Positions 16,778 to 26,157 are shown, numbered from the stretch's first letter. The stretch: 64,000 nt of DNA from DATMER01 sp963741305 (GCA_963741305.1 CAVUHL010000003.1:6200001-6264000); one strand, 5' to 3'. Notes: a model not told the origin generated them from the sequence alone. Made by a program: numbers and translations.

Positions 16778-16810
16778 AAAAGCGGGGGCGCTATGGGATC
16801 GCGCCCCCGT
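16778..16810 (-). terminator. Rho-independent terminator of the Cys-rich gene
   Basis: Read on the minus strand, GGGGGCGC and GCGCCCCC form a strong stem around GATCCCATA, followed by CTTTTCC. It lies 10 bp after the stop of the gene at 16820-17290. The remaining 16603-16777 shows no gene. Confidence 0.75.
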
Positions 16811-16819
16811 CTCAACACG

Positions 16820-17290
16820 TCAATTGAGATCGCTGTGGCACCAGCACTCGCCGTGGGAGCACTCACCCCACTCCCAGCCAGCCCACCAGCAGTTGTCATC
16901 GCACACCTCGTCGTTGCACAGACAGTCCGAGCAGCCGATGCCTCCTCCGCCATCACCAGGGCCGCTACCACCACCACTACCGGGATCACCACTACCACCA
17001 CCACTGCCGCCACAGGAGCCGCACTGGCAGAGCTGCCAGGGACCAACCCCGCCGCAGTAAAACGGTCCAGCCGCGGTGGACCCGCCATCACACTGCCTCT
17101 CGTTGCAGAGCTCATTGCAGCTGAAGCCCGCGTAGGTCTTGCATTTCCCACTGCTGTCTACGCCATCGGCGCATGGGGTTGCGTTGCACTGCGACTCGTC
17201 ACCCTCGTCATCAGCGATTGCCACGCCGGGGAATGTGGCTGCGGCTCCCAACAGGACGAGAACCAAAATCGGGATGCGCTTCATGGCCAT
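16820..17290 (-). CDS. Secreted Cys- and Gly-rich protein
   Basis: A 156-residue exported protein with about 20 cysteines. The signal peptide is MAMKRIPILVLVLLGAAATFPGVAIA. The mature chain has CNATPCADGVDSSGKCKTY, a Gly/Ser/Pro-rich hinge (SGGGSGDPGSGGGSGPGDGG) and a final cluster CSDCLCNDEVCDDNC and GECSHGECWCH. The paired cysteines suggest a disulfide-rich or metal-binding extracellular domain. ATG 17290 is fixed by GGAGGT seven bases upstream. I do not recognise a family. Compare the proteins at 18617 and 34808, which are also secreted, small and Cys-containing. Confidence 0.75.
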   Translation of the reverse strand: MAMKRIPILVLVLLGAAATFPGVAIADDEGDESQCNATPCADGVDSSGKCKTYAGFSCNELCNERQCDGGSTAAGPFYCGGVGPWQLCQCGSCGGSGGGSGDPGSGGGSGPGDGGGGIGCSDCLCNDEVCDDNCWWAGWEWGECSHGECWCHSDLN

Positions 17291-17354
17291 GAGTCCACCT
17301 CCATTCACGGTTAGACGGTCAGACACGTGACTTCTGCTATCTCAGGTGCGGCGG

Positions 17355-17432
17355 ACGGGAGGGACGGGACAGCCGTCCCGTTTCCGGGACGGATCCAGAA
17401 CCGGATCCGCCGCGCCGTCCCGAGACCGGGAC
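17355..17432. promoter_or_regulatory. Cluster of GGGAC/GTCCC inverted boxes
   Basis: Between the divergent genes at 17290 and 17537 the words GGGACGGGAC, GTCCCG, CGGGACGG, GGATCC-AGAACC-GGATCC, GTCCCG and CCGGGAC are arranged as several overlapping dyads. This may be an operator or a terminator/attenuator. No known binding site was recognised. Confidence 0.35.
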
Positions 17433-17536
17433 AGGTATGCATTTCAAGTTATTGATTCCAAACGGCCAGCCGGTTGGCCAGGTCTTTGCCCCTGGAGGCG
17501 GTCGAACGCGACGACAACTTTCAAGAGGTTAAAGAC

Positions 17537-18543
17537 ATGAATCGATCGATCGGCTTCACCCTGATGGTCCTGACGCTGCTGGCGAGCCCCGCAATGGCCG
17601 TGGATGGGGATTCCGACGGCCTTCCCGACTCTCTCGAGCTGGCGCTCGCGCAACGGTTCTTCCCGACGCTCAACCTGCACTGCGGGAGCTACGAAGGTCT
17701 TGCCTATGGCGACCGGCGGCAGCTCTACGGCCACAACGTGCCCGGCTATTCCAACTCCTCGATCGGCAAGATCCCGTTCATCGCCACCCCCTACAATCCG
17801 GGCACCGGGGCCGACTGCGCCGAGCCGTTCCAGTGCATCGAGATCCGCTACGGCATGGCGTGGAATTGGGACCTGGGGGACGACGCGGCCGGCGGCGGCC
17901 ACCGGGGAGACAGCGAGATGTACGCGGTCCTGGTGGCGCGCAAGGACACCGACGGCTCGGAGTGGGGGTGAGCTGGGCCTTGGCGCAGAACGACCCGAAC
18001 CAGTGGCGTCTGATGAAGGAGTTCATGAGCGCGCACCTGAACACCTCCGCCGACAGCTCGTCCTACCGGTCGCATGGGAACTTGGGCTCGACGCTCCACC
18101 AGAGGGTCTGGTGCGCGGAAGGCAAGCACGCCATGTACCGCACCCAGAGCGCCTGCAACAACGGCGGAGCTTTCGATGCCGACGACTGCAGTGACAACCG
18201 CTGTGACATCCGCGCGGATGTCTACCAGGACGTGCAGAACATCGGCGAGGAGGACGCGCCGCTCAACCGCTACATCCCCTATCCCGCTGCCTCCAAGACC
18301 TCCTCGCCCTTCGGCAGCTACGACGTCTGGAGCACGGCCAGCTTCGGCAACTCCGGCGACTACAAGTCGAGGCTGACGCGCCATCTCAACTGGTGCGGAG
18401 GGCCGACCTTCTGCATCCCGAACTGCTCGTACGAGCAGATCGAGTGTCCGGCGGGGACCCGCGATGCGGGAAGCTGCCGGCAGGATTGCGGCATCGAGTG
18501 GAACGACTTCGGCGTGCAGTGCGAACAGGTCCAGTGCTATTGA
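17537..18543 (+). pseudogene. Frameshifted secreted Vps62/DUF946-like protein
   Basis: Two adjoining frames form one protein of about 335 residues. The first (17537-17971) has a signal peptide (MNRSIGFTLMVLTLLASPAMA), DGDSDGLPDSLELALAQRFFP, and the H-x-G-D-x-E motif of Vps62/DUF946 proteins in GGGHRGDSEMYAVLVA, then stops after DGSEWG. The second continues in another frame from about 17968 with VSWALAQNDPNQWRLMKEF to a Cys-rich end at 18543. The break coincides with a run of five Gs; a sixth G would restore one frame. This may be a real mutation, an assembly error, or frameshifting. Function is unknown. Confidence 0.75.
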
Positions 18544-18571
18544 TCCGCCTGTCGTGACCGCCAGTACGCGT

Positions 18572-18659
18572 GCGGGTGTTGCAGGCTCGGCCCCAGGGAA
18601 GCCGGGCCTGCTCGGATCAAGGCTTGCTGCCCGGATCCACCGGATCGGTTTGAGCCTGT
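18572..18659. repeat. Duplicated 3'-end plus terminator, copy 1
   Basis: This segment matches 19037-19129 closely (GCGGGTGTTGCAGGC, GAAGCCGGGCCTGCTCGGAT, CCGGATCGGTTTGAGCCTGT). It covers the last codons of the 18617 gene and its terminator. Confidence 0.85.
18581..18611 (-). terminator. Terminator hairpin of the 18617 gene
   Basis: GCAGGCTCGGC and GCCGGGCCTGC pair with one mismatch around CCCAGGGAA, directly after the minus-strand stop. It also sits 38 bp past the plus-strand gene ending at 18543, so it may serve both directions. No T-run is evident. Confidence 0.5.
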
Positions 18660-18928
18660 GTCTCGGCCCCGTCTCCTGCGAACGGCGGGATGCTCGAGCC
18701 GACCAGATGCCACCGGCCCCGAAAGTCGATGTAGACGTTCCAGATCGTCGTGTGGTCCTCGAGGTCGCAGCACTGGTGGCTGTAATTCCACGAGGGGTGA
18801 GGGTATGGGTGCTCGGGAAGGTAGGCATAGCAAGTCACCAGGTTGTTGCACGTCGCGGCGGCGGGCTGGGTGGCAAAGACGCCGAATGCGAACAGTAGGA
18901 CGGTGAGCGCGAGCAGAAGTCTGGTCAT
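18617..18928 (-). CDS. Small secreted Cys-containing protein
   Basis: A 103-residue protein. The signal peptide MTRLLLALTVLLFAFGVFA is followed by ATCNNLVTCYAYLPEH, a double cysteine HQCCDLEDHTTIWNVY and FRGRWHLVGSS. Its last residues, QAQTDPVDPGSKP, nearly repeat those of the neighbouring cytochrome (QAQTDPADPASKP), reflecting a DNA duplication. ATG 18928 follows GGGAGGAC. No family is recognised. The stretch 18929-19036 upstream contains its promoter region and no gene. Confidence 0.72.
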   Translation of the reverse strand: MTRLLLALTVLLFAFGVFATQPAAATCNNLVTCYAYLPEHPYPHPSWNYSHQCCDLEDHTTIWNVYIDFRGRWHLVGSSIPPFAGDGAETQAQTDPVDPGSKP

Positions 18929-19036
18929 GGGTCCTCCCGGTAGTTCTCCATTCATTGAAACTGGTGTCTGAGTGAGATCAAAGCGAGCCATAAGATCAGG
19001 AGCCTGTACCGGACTTGAACTAGAGGTGTGTCCGTA

Positions 19037-19129
19037 GCGGGTGTTGCAGGCCCGGCCCCCCCGGAGGGAAGCCGGGCCTGCTCGGATCAGGGTTTGCTGG
19101 CCGGATCCGCCGGATCGGTTTGAGCCTGT
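19037..19129. repeat. Duplicated 3'-end plus terminator, copy 2
   Basis: It aligns with 18572-18659 over its length. It covers the last codons of the cytochrome gene and the hairpin at 19046-19081. The extra CCCCC in the loop is the main length difference. Confidence 0.85.
19046..19081 (-). terminator. Terminator hairpin of the cytochrome gene
   Basis: GCAGGCCCGGC and GCCGGGCCTGC make an 11-bp perfect stem just after the stop of the 19087 gene. Confidence 0.55.
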
Positions 19130-21882
19130 CGCTCGTCGCCGTCCCAGGAACCGTCCCCGTCGCGGTCCACACCGATGCGCTCTCCAGAGCCGGGTGGCAC
19201 GCAGGTGTACGTCACGGGGGCCAGTGACCGCAGTGTCGCTTCGGAGATGGGTGGCTGCCCATGCCGGTCTCTCGCGAACAGGCCCGATCCCAGATACAGG
19301 AAGCCGGCCTCCTCGTCCAAAATCCTTGTCTTTGCGACTAGATCGCACTCCCCCGCCTCCGCTCTCTGGCGCAGGAGGCCGATGCGGGAATTCACCGCCG
19401 CGGAGCTCGAGGGCCTGAGCGTGATCTGCTGGCCCACGACAGGTGCCAGGTTGGTGGGGAAGGCCAGGATGAACGCCTCGAGCTGCCGCCGCTGGGTTTC
19501 CCCCTCCTGCCCATCCGGGATGCCGTTGTTGCCGGGCCCGACGAATTGCTCCGAGAAGCTGAGCCCATGGGTGAATCGGAACACCGTATCGACGCTCCCG
19601 TCGTGGAGGAACCCGAAGCCGCGCACCTGATCTCCCTTGAAACCGTTGTCACCGCCGAGGAAGCCGGGGTTCTCCGGATTCCCGAACATTCCGACCTTCT
19701 GATAAAGGTTGCGCAGGTGGGGGGTCTTCAAGAGCTGTGGGTTGAAGTCGAAGCCCGAGGAGCCGGACGTGCCGAAGAGCCCGGGCGCCGCGGTGCCGGG
19801 ATTGGCGTTCGGATCGATCACGTGGCAGCTGGCGCACGTGAGGACGGCGCCGTTGAGCTCCGGAGCCGAGGGGATGCCGCAGTTGACCTTGTCGAAGAGC
19901 TGGCGCCCTGCGTCCTGATCCGCCGTGAGCACGTTGTCGAGCCGCCGGTTGGGGTTCGGCGGATATGTGATCCGTAGGATGAAGTCCGTGAACGCATCCA
20001 TGTCTTCTTGCGGAATGGCCGTGTGGCGCCCGAGAAGATCGGGGAATGCACCATTGAACTTGTCGAACGCCGCGCGTTCGTCGAAGGCTCCGCTGTCCGG
20101 CTGTTGGTTCGCCGCGTCGTTGCCGCCGGTGCGGTCGCCGCGCCAGTGCATCGGGCCATGGCTCGCCATGCCGCGCAGGCTCTGCGTTGCCATCGGACCC
20201 TTCATTGGATGGAAGACGGGCTCCATGGGCTGCCCCGTAATGATGTTGAGGAGCTTGGTGATGAAGGGGCCCGGGTTGTCGATCGCCTCTCCGTCAGGGT
20301 TGCCGAGGTCCCAGGCCAGGCTGTCGTTATCGCCGAATGCGTGGCAGCTCGCGCAGGAGGATTCGCCGTTGCTCGACGAGAACCTTGCGTCATAGAGGAA
20401 CCGGCGGCCGATCACGACGCTCGGCGGCTCGGGGTTGTGCATCTGGACATGCGCCGTCTCTGCCCCGGTTTCCGTGTCGACGATCGAGATCCCGTTGTCA
20501 AACCGCGTCATTACATAGAGCTGCGCTCGATCTTCGTCGAGGACGAGGCCGGTGGGGCCGCCGCCGCTCACGGGGATGTGGCTCGCCGTATTCGGCACGA
20601 ACGTGTCGGCCTCGAGCTGCGCCGTGGAAAAGACCCCCACCTTGTCGGACCCCAGGGCTGCGACGTAGAGGGTTGCGCCATTGCCGCTCACCGCCATGCC
20701 CTGAGGCAGGGCGAGGGACCGGTCGTTCTCGGCGTTCGGGATCGGCGCGCAGCAGGTGTTGTAATCGATATGTTTGTTGAGGTGCCTCGCCGCCACGCCG
20801 CCCCCGGGAGAGAGCACGGTGATGCGGCTCTCGTGCAGGTGGCCGCGCAGGCTCTGCCCGGCGAAAGTCCCCGGGCCCTCGAACCGCGCGGTATTGTTCG
20901 CCTCGGTGTTGGCCACGTAGATCTTGCCGTTCACGGGATTGACGGCCATCGTGTACAGGATGGTGCCGACGCCCTGGAAGAAGCTGCCCGCTCCCGGATG
21001 CTGGCGCGGCGGGTTGGCCATGGCATTGATCACGAATACGTCCTTGTCGGGCAACGAGAATTTCACGAACTGATCGCGGGGGCGGCCGAGCGCGTCGACC
21101 CAGTGAGAGCCGTTCCATTTGACGATGGCCCCGACTTCGGGCGCGGGGCGGCCTTCGGCATTAGTGGAAGGTCCCGGGGCGCCGTCTGGACCGAAGCCGT
21201 CCGGAATCGCGGTCTCTGGGACGCTGGCGGTCCGGTTGCCCGTGTGGAAGCCGGCGGCGTAGACGCGGGTGCCGTCGGGCGTCACCGCGAGGGCGCGCGG
21301 AGTGTCCGTGAAGAGGGTGATGATGGTAAGCGGCGTACCGCCCAGGGAGCTGCCGAGCCCGTTCGCGTCGAAAACCCATACATCCGCGCGCCCCACTCCC
21401 GGGGTCGAGAGTTGGGGATCGAACGGGATGTTCTGGCCGCGATGGGCGGTCGTGATGAATGCCCGTTTCCGTTGCGGTCCGGCGAAGACGATGTCGCGAG
21501 GCTCATCGCCGACGAGGAGCGTGCGCTCGACGTGCCCGGTGGAGTCGTCGCCGAGCCTGACCACGCTCACGCTGTCCGAGAGATGGTTGACCACCCAGAC
21601 CTCGCGGTTCGTCCGGGCTGCGACGGCGACCGGCTCGAGACCCACCGGGATGGAATCCGTCTTGACGAGCCCATTCCCCTGGATGCGGAAGATCTCCAAG
21701 CGGTTGTCGGGCGTGTTGACGGCGAACAGGTGCCGCTTGTCCGGAGACATCGCGAGTGGGCGCACCTGCCCGCTTTCGAAAAGCGTGTACGGGGACGAGG
21801 CCTCTGCCGTCGAAGCCTGGAACGATACAAAAGCCACGGACAACATCAACAACCCGCGGATCAGCAGGCTCTTGCGATTCAT
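19087..21882 (-). CDS. Secreted YncE-like propeller fused to a di-heme cytochrome c
   Basis: A 931-residue exported protein. The signal peptide MNRKSLLIRGLLMLSVAFVSFQAS precedes a beta-propeller of YncE type (VRPLAMSPDKRHLFAVNTPD, VWVVNHLSDSVSVVRLGDD, GTRVYAAGFHTGN). The C-terminal half has two heme-binding motifs, both C-A-S-C-H (in ESSCASCHAFGDN and VLTCASCHVIDPN), in a MauG/di-heme peroxidase-like setting. It probably transfers electrons in the periplasm or at the surface. ATG 21882 follows GGGAGGAG. The C-terminal tail is shared with the downstream small gene. Substrate unknown. Confidence 0.85.
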   Translation of the reverse strand: MNRKSLLIRGLLMLSVAFVSFQASTAEASSPYTLFESGQVRPLAMSPDKRHLFAVNTPDNRLEIFRIQGNGLVKTDSIPVGLEPVAVAARTNREVWVVNHLSDSVSVVRLGDDSTGHVERTLLVGDEPRDIVFAGPQRKRAFITTAHRGQNIPFDPQLSTPGVGRADVWVFDANGLGSSLGGTPLTIITLFTDTPRALAVTPDGTRVYAAGFHTGNRTASVPETAIPDGFGPDGAPGPSTNAEGRPAPEVGAIVKWNGSHWVDALGRPRDQFVKFSLPDKDVFVINAMANPPRQHPGAGSFFQGVGTILYTMAVNPVNGKIYVANTEANNTARFEGPGTFAGQSLRGHLHESRITVLSPGGGVAARHLNKHIDYNTCCAPIPNAENDRSLALPQGMAVSGNGATLYVAALGSDKVGVFSTAQLEADTFVPNTASHIPVSGGGPTGLVLDEDRAQLYVMTRFDNGISIVDTETGAETAHVQMHNPEPPSVVIGRRFLYDARFSSSNGESSCASCHAFGDNDSLAWDLGNPDGEAIDNPGPFITKLLNIITGQPMEPVFHPMKGPMATQSLRGMASHGPMHWRGDRTGGNDAANQQPDSGAFDERAAFDKFNGAFPDLLGRHTAIPQEDMDAFTDFILRITYPPNPNRRLDNVLTADQDAGRQLFDKVNCGIPSAPELNGAVLTCASCHVIDPNANPGTAAPGLFGTSGSSGFDFNPQLLKTPHLRNLYQKVGMFGNPENPGFLGGDNGFKGDQVRGFGFLHDGSVDTVFRFTHGLSFSEQFVGPGNNGIPDGQEGETQRRQLEAFILAFPTNLAPVVGQQITLRPSSSAAVNSRIGLLRQRAEAGECDLVAKTRILDEEAGFLYLGSGLFARDRHGQPPISEATLRSLAPVTYTCVPPGSGERIGVDRDGDGSWDGDERQAQTDPADPASKP

Positions 21883-21966
21883 TGTCTGCTCCTCCCTATG
21901 ATTTTCATATAGGGAGGTACGCAAGAATGGATGTCAGCCCGCCATGCCGGGTCGGCAGGAAGTGCC

Positions 21967-24900
21967 TCACGCCACTTCTGTCAGCCCCCGGACCTCGACA
22001 GTCGAGAAGCCCTGGTGCTTGGTCACGATCACCTGCTGTTCGAACTCGTCTCTAAGCTCCGGGATATGCGTGATGATGCCGACCATTCGGCCGCCGACCC
22101 GCAGACTCTGGAAGGTCTCGGAGACAAGAGCGAGAGTGTCGGGATCGAGGGTGCCGAAACCTTCGTCGATGAACAGGCTGTCCAGATTCACCGCGCCGAC
22201 GGCACGCTGAACCTGATCGCTGAGCTCCAGGGCGAGAGCCAGTGAGGTGAGGAAGGTCTCTCCTCCGCTGAGCGTGTCGCTGATCCGCGTTTCGTCGGCA
22301 TTGTCATGATCGACCACCCTGATCTCATCTTCGTCGAACTGCAGAGAGTAACGCTCCCCGGTCAACATCATCAGCCGGGCCGAGGCGCCCTTCACCAGCT
22401 CGGTGAATACTTCCTGAAGGACGTATGCCTGGAATTTGTCGCTCCGCAGGTCGCCGGCCAGGAGGTCGTAGACGCGCAGCGCCTCTTCCTCGTGCTCCAA
22501 CTGCTCGCGGAGCTCTTTGGAACGTTCGAGCCGCTGCTTCATGCGCCCGATCTGCTCTTCGAGCTTCTTTTCCTTGCCGAACGCGGTTTCCACTTGGGTG
22601 GTGACATCCGCCGCGAGCTTTTCGACGGTTGCCAACTGTTCGTCGGACACTCGCTCATCACCCAGCTCGTTTCTGAGTGTGGCGATACGCTCCTGGGCGG
22701 CGTGGCTGTCTTGCACGTATTTGTGGACCTGCTCTTTGAGTCGGGCCGCGGTGGCATCGTCGAGGAGGGCCTCCCGGACGGCGGCCTCGTCGTCAAAGCC
22801 GGCGCGGGCGATTTCGGCGTCCCTGCCCTCTGTTCTCTGGACGGCGTCCTGAATAGCTGCTTCGGCGGCTTCGGCTTTGAGCCGTTGCGCCTCCTTGGCG
22901 GTCATCAGCCGGTTTTGAGAGGTTGCCTCCTCCTCGGCGGCCGTCTTGAGGTTGGCTTCCAGTTGCTGGATCTGCTCATCCAGGGCTTCGGCCTCGGCAG
23001 CCGGATCGTCAGACTCGGTGACGGCATGGATCTCGTCCTGCAACATCGTGAGCCGTTGCAGGCTGGCGCTGCGCTCCTCCTCCAATCGCTTTCGCGATGC
23101 CTCCCTCTCGCCGAGCCGCTCCAGCGCGGTGGCCTCTTCGGCTTTGGCTTTCTCGAGGGTCCGTTCAGCCTTCGACAGTAGAGCCTTCGCTTCTTCGTTC
23201 GCTTTGCGGCTCCTGGCGAGCGATGCGATCTGCTTCTCGATCCACAGCTCAACCACCTCAGTCATATCGCGATCGAGCGTTCGTAAGAGTTTTTCCTCAC
23301 CGGCGGTTACGCTGCTTTGCAGCTCGGCGTATCTCGACTCCAGCTCGGTCAGGCTTTGCCGGGCGGCATGGAGGCTGGCCTGTTCGCCCGTGAGCGCAGC
23401 CTCGCTCTGCCGGGCTAGCGTGCCGGCCTCTGTCCGCCTGTCTCGTGCCGCGTCGATTTCGGGTACCTTCCGGGCCGGAGGAGGTGCCTCCACGATCTGC
23501 TCGCAAACAGGGCAGGGTTGGCCGGGAACCAACTCTTCGCGGAGGTGATTGGCCTCGTTCAGGCTGATCGCGCGATGCAGCGCCTCCTCAGCTTCCTCGG
23601 CGGACTTCCTGGCGGCCTCGGCCTTTTTCTTCAGCAGCTCGATCTCCCCGGCCTGCTTTTCAACCGCCTTGCGCTTTTGGGCAAGCTCGGCCTTGTGCTG
23701 CACTGTGCTCCTGCGAACAGCACCAAGCTCGACGGCCCGGTCACGGACGCTCTGCAGCAGCTCGTCCAGCTCCGGGTCATAGCCGGCGGCTTCGGCGGCT
23801 TGCCGGGCCTCATCGAAAGCTGCCTGTTGTCGAGCTTGCATGGCCTTCGCCGATTCAACCGTCGCAGCGAGCGAGGACAGCTCACTTTCCAGAGCCTTCA
23901 AGCCCTGCGTCTGCCGTTCAATGTTGGCTTTGAGCTGCTCTCGTTCAGGCAGGCGTCCGATCACTTGGTGGAGGCGAGCCACCTGCTCGCGGATCTTCTT
24001 GATCGCCTTGGCGGCTTTCTCCGCGGATTTCAGGGCGGCAGCCTTCGTTTTCCAATCCTTCTGCGCGGAGTCATGGCGGGCCTTGGCTTCGTCAGCCTCC
24101 TTCGCCGCCTTGTTCGCGGAGGCGGAGGCCCGGGCCGCTTCGTTGAGCAAAGGCAACAGGGGCACAGCGCGCGCCGCCGCCTCGATCCTCGCTTTCACAA
24201 GGTTTACTTGTTCGGCCTGCTTCTGCAGAGCGGATTGCTTTTCTTCGGCTTGTTGAAGCTCCCGCGTTTTCGCGTGCTGGCCGCGCAGCCGGGCGAGCCC
24301 GGCCTGGATTTCGTCCCGATTTTTCCTCCAGGCTTCGAGCGACTGGACGACCTGGGCGTGCTCGGCCTCCAGGCCGGCGACAGCGGCCTCGTCGACACCG
24401 GCGTACTCGTCGGACAGGAGCTTCTGCAGCGAATCGACCGTGACCTTCATCGCAGCCGCGAGACGCTGAGCCCGTTCCCGCATGCGCTCGTAGACGTCGA
24501 GCCGGAGGAGCGTGCGGAGCATGCTGCGCCGGTCTCTCGGTTGCGCTTTGAGGAACCTTGCGAACTCGCCTTGCGGCAGTACCACGGCTTGCATGAACGC
24601 GGGTGCGCCAAGCCCGAGGATCATGGCTACCCGATCGGTCGCGGCGCGGACCTGATCGGCCAGGCTCTTGAAGGAGCCGTTTCCGTCCTGCTCCTCCAAG
24701 CGGACCATTTGAACGCCATTGCGCCGGAGAGTCCGCGCGATGCGGTAGCGGTTCTCGCCGACTTCGAAATCCAGCACCACCCTGACCCGGTCCCGGGCTG
24801 CCGAGATCATCTCGGTCCTGTTGAAATTGTTGACCCGGGGGATTTCTCCATAGAGCGCAAAAATGATCGCATCCAGCAGAGTCGACTTGCCGGCTCCCGT

Positions 24901-24999
24901 CGGCCCCGAGATGGCAAACAATTCGAGCGTGCGGAAGTCGATCTCCTGCCTCTCCCTGAAGCAGGCGAGGCCCTCGATGGTGAGATGGACGGGACGCAG
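21967..24999 (-). CDS. sbcC: DNA double-strand break nuclease subunit SbcC
   Basis: Rad50-like ATPase of about 1,010 residues that works with SbcD to process hairpins and blocked DNA ends. It has the Walker A GPTGAGKSTLLDAIIFALYG, long coiled coils, a zinc hook CPVC in VPGQPCPVCEQI, the ABC signature LSGGETFLTSLALALEL and Walker B DSLFIDEGFGTLD. The frame continues upstream of the first usual start (TTG 24921) through RPVHLTIEGLACFRE and IDFRTLEL, which is the conserved first strand. The only plausible initiation codon before the in-frame TGA is CTG 24999, three bases after the sbcD stop, so a rare CTG start is likely. Confidence 0.93.
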   Translation of the reverse strand: MRPVHLTIEGLACFRERQEIDFRTLELFAISGPTGAGKSTLLDAIIFALYGEIPRVNNFNRTEMISAARDRVRVVLDFEVGENRYRIARTLRRNGVQMVRLEEQDGNGSFKSLADQVRAATDRVAMILGLGAPAFMQAVVLPQGEFARFLKAQPRDRRSMLRTLLRLDVYERMRERAQRLAAAMKVTVDSLQKLLSDEYAGVDEAAVAGLEAEHAQVVQSLEAWRKNRDEIQAGLARLRGQHAKTRELQQAEEKQSALQKQAEQVNLVKARIEAAARAVPLLPLLNEAARASASANKAAKEADEAKARHDSAQKDWKTKAAALKSAEKAAKAIKKIREQVARLHQVIGRLPEREQLKANIERQTQGLKALESELSSLAATVESAKAMQARQQAAFDEARQAAEAAGYDPELDELLQSVRDRAVELGAVRRSTVQHKAELAQKRKAVEKQAGEIELLKKKAEAARKSAEEAEEALHRAISLNEANHLREELVPGQPCPVCEQIVEAPPPARKVPEIDAARDRRTEAGTLARQSEAALTGEQASLHAARQSLTELESRYAELQSSVTAGEEKLLRTLDRDMTEVVELWIEKQIASLARSRKANEEAKALLSKAERTLEKAKAEEATALERLGEREASRKRLEEERSASLQRLTMLQDEIHAVTESDDPAAEAEALDEQIQQLEANLKTAAEEEATSQNRLMTAKEAQRLKAEAAEAAIQDAVQRTEGRDAEIARAGFDDEAAVREALLDDATAARLKEQVHKYVQDSHAAQERIATLRNELGDERVSDEQLATVEKLAADVTTQVETAFGKEKKLEEQIGRMKQRLERSKELREQLEHEEEALRVYDLLAGDLRSDKFQAYVLQEVFTELVKGASARLMMLTGERYSLQFDEDEIRVVDHDNADETRISDTLSGGETFLTSLALALELSDQVQRAVGAVNLDSLFIDEGFGTLDPDTLALVSETFQSLRVGGRMVGIITHIPELRDEFEQQVIVTKHQGFSTVEVRGLTEVA

Positions 25000-25002
25000 C
25001 GC

Positions 25003-26157
25003 TCAATCCTCCCCGGATGCCTGGTCGTAGAGGTCCTCAAACGTATCCAGGACGGCCACGTCCGCTGCGTGCTTGTGCTCGCGGAGATGATAGGCGGCGT
25101 AGTGTCTGACTGGGGGAACTCCTGTTTCCAGCCGGATGTCTGACGGCTCCTCGGTTTCGGGAAGCTCGGCGCGCACGACGAGCGCGTTGGGGAGCAGCTC
25201 GCGCACCTTTCTATTGAGATCGGGATCCTTCTCGGTCAAAGGAACTGTTACACGCAACCATCCCTCCCGATACTGGTCCGCGTCCTCTTCGAGCTCCGCG
25301 AGCGCGGCACGGAGGTCGAAGAGCGGCAGGCCCCCCTCGTAGGGGACATGCTCTACGCTTGCGGGCTTGCCGGGCGACGCCGTGACGACGACAAAGGTTT
25401 TTTCCTCGCCGGCCTCGCCGAAGTCCATCTGGAGAAGCGATCCGGCATAGTAGGCGGGCACCGGCCCTTCGATCTTCTGCGGCTTGTGAATGTGTCCAAG
25501 GGCAATGTAGCTCGCCGTTGACGGCAGAGCCTCCGGCGAAGCGGCCCAGTCCTCTCCGATGTGAACGCGGCGCTCCGATTCGCCGAAGACGGCTCCCTCG
25601 ATGTGCGTATGCGCCATGAGGAGGTTGACAGCGTCAGGCTGAAAGGCGCCGGAGAGGTCGTGGATGGCGCGCTCGAACATCCGGGCATATTTGATGCGGG
25701 CGCTCGCTTCCTCGCCGGCGATGTCCAGCGCGGACACCCAGGCTCCCGGGGATGCGAACGGAAGCGCGGCGACGATCGCCTTTTCTCCACAACGGGTTTC
25801 GATGGTCCGCGTCCCTCCCCGGGAGGCGGTGCGCGGGCGGCCGAGGATCTGCACGTTGACAAACTCGGTGAGCAACGAGCGCGCGTCCAGCCGGAGCGGA
25901 TCGTCGTGATTGCCGGCGACGATGAGCATGTGCGCTCCGGTCCGGCCTACGCGGACCAGGAACCGGTTCACGAGCTGCTCGGCCTCGGCAGGCGGATTGC
26001 GGCTTTCGAAGACGTCTCCGGTGTGGAGGACGAGGTCGATGGATTCCTTTTCGATGAAGGCCGCGAGATGGTCGAGCACGGCCTCGAGCTCGTCGAGGCG
26101 CTGGATCCCCTTCCACCTGCGGCCAATGTGCCAGTCGCTTGTATGGACGATCTTCAC
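25003..26157 (-). CDS. sbcD: Exonuclease subunit SbcD
   Basis: Mre11-like metallophosphoesterase of 384 residues, the nuclease partner of SbcC. Metal-binding motifs are in order: DWHIGRRW, HTGDVFES, GNHDDPLR, and later MAHTHIEG and ALGHIHKPQ. Length is normal. It precedes sbcC with a gap of only three bases, a usual arrangement. The gene upstream (26178-27494) is only 20 bp away but unrelated. Confidence 0.96.
   Translation of the reverse strand: MKIVHTSDWHIGRRWKGIQRLDELEAVLDHLAAFIEKESIDLVLHTGDVFESRNPPAEAEQLVNRFLVRVGRTGAHMLIVAGNHDDPLRLDARSLLTEFVNVQILGRPRTASRGGTRTIETRCGEKAIVAALPFASPGAWVSALDIAGEEASARIKYARMFERAIHDLSGAFQPDAVNLLMAHTHIEGAVFGESERRVHIGEDWAASPEALPSTASYIALGHIHKPQKIEGPVPAYYAGSLLQMDFGEAGEEKTFVVVTASPGKPASVEHVPYEGGLPLFDLRAALAELEEDADQYREGWLRVTVPLTEKDPDLNRKVRELLPNALVVRAELPETEEPSDIRLETGVPPVRHYAAYHLREHKHAADVAVLDTFEDLYDQASGED

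Noticed and set aside
19925..21912. Plus-strand open frames opposite the cytochrome gene
   Set aside because: The minus strand has the heme motifs, signal peptide and ribosome site; the plus-strand products have no family features.
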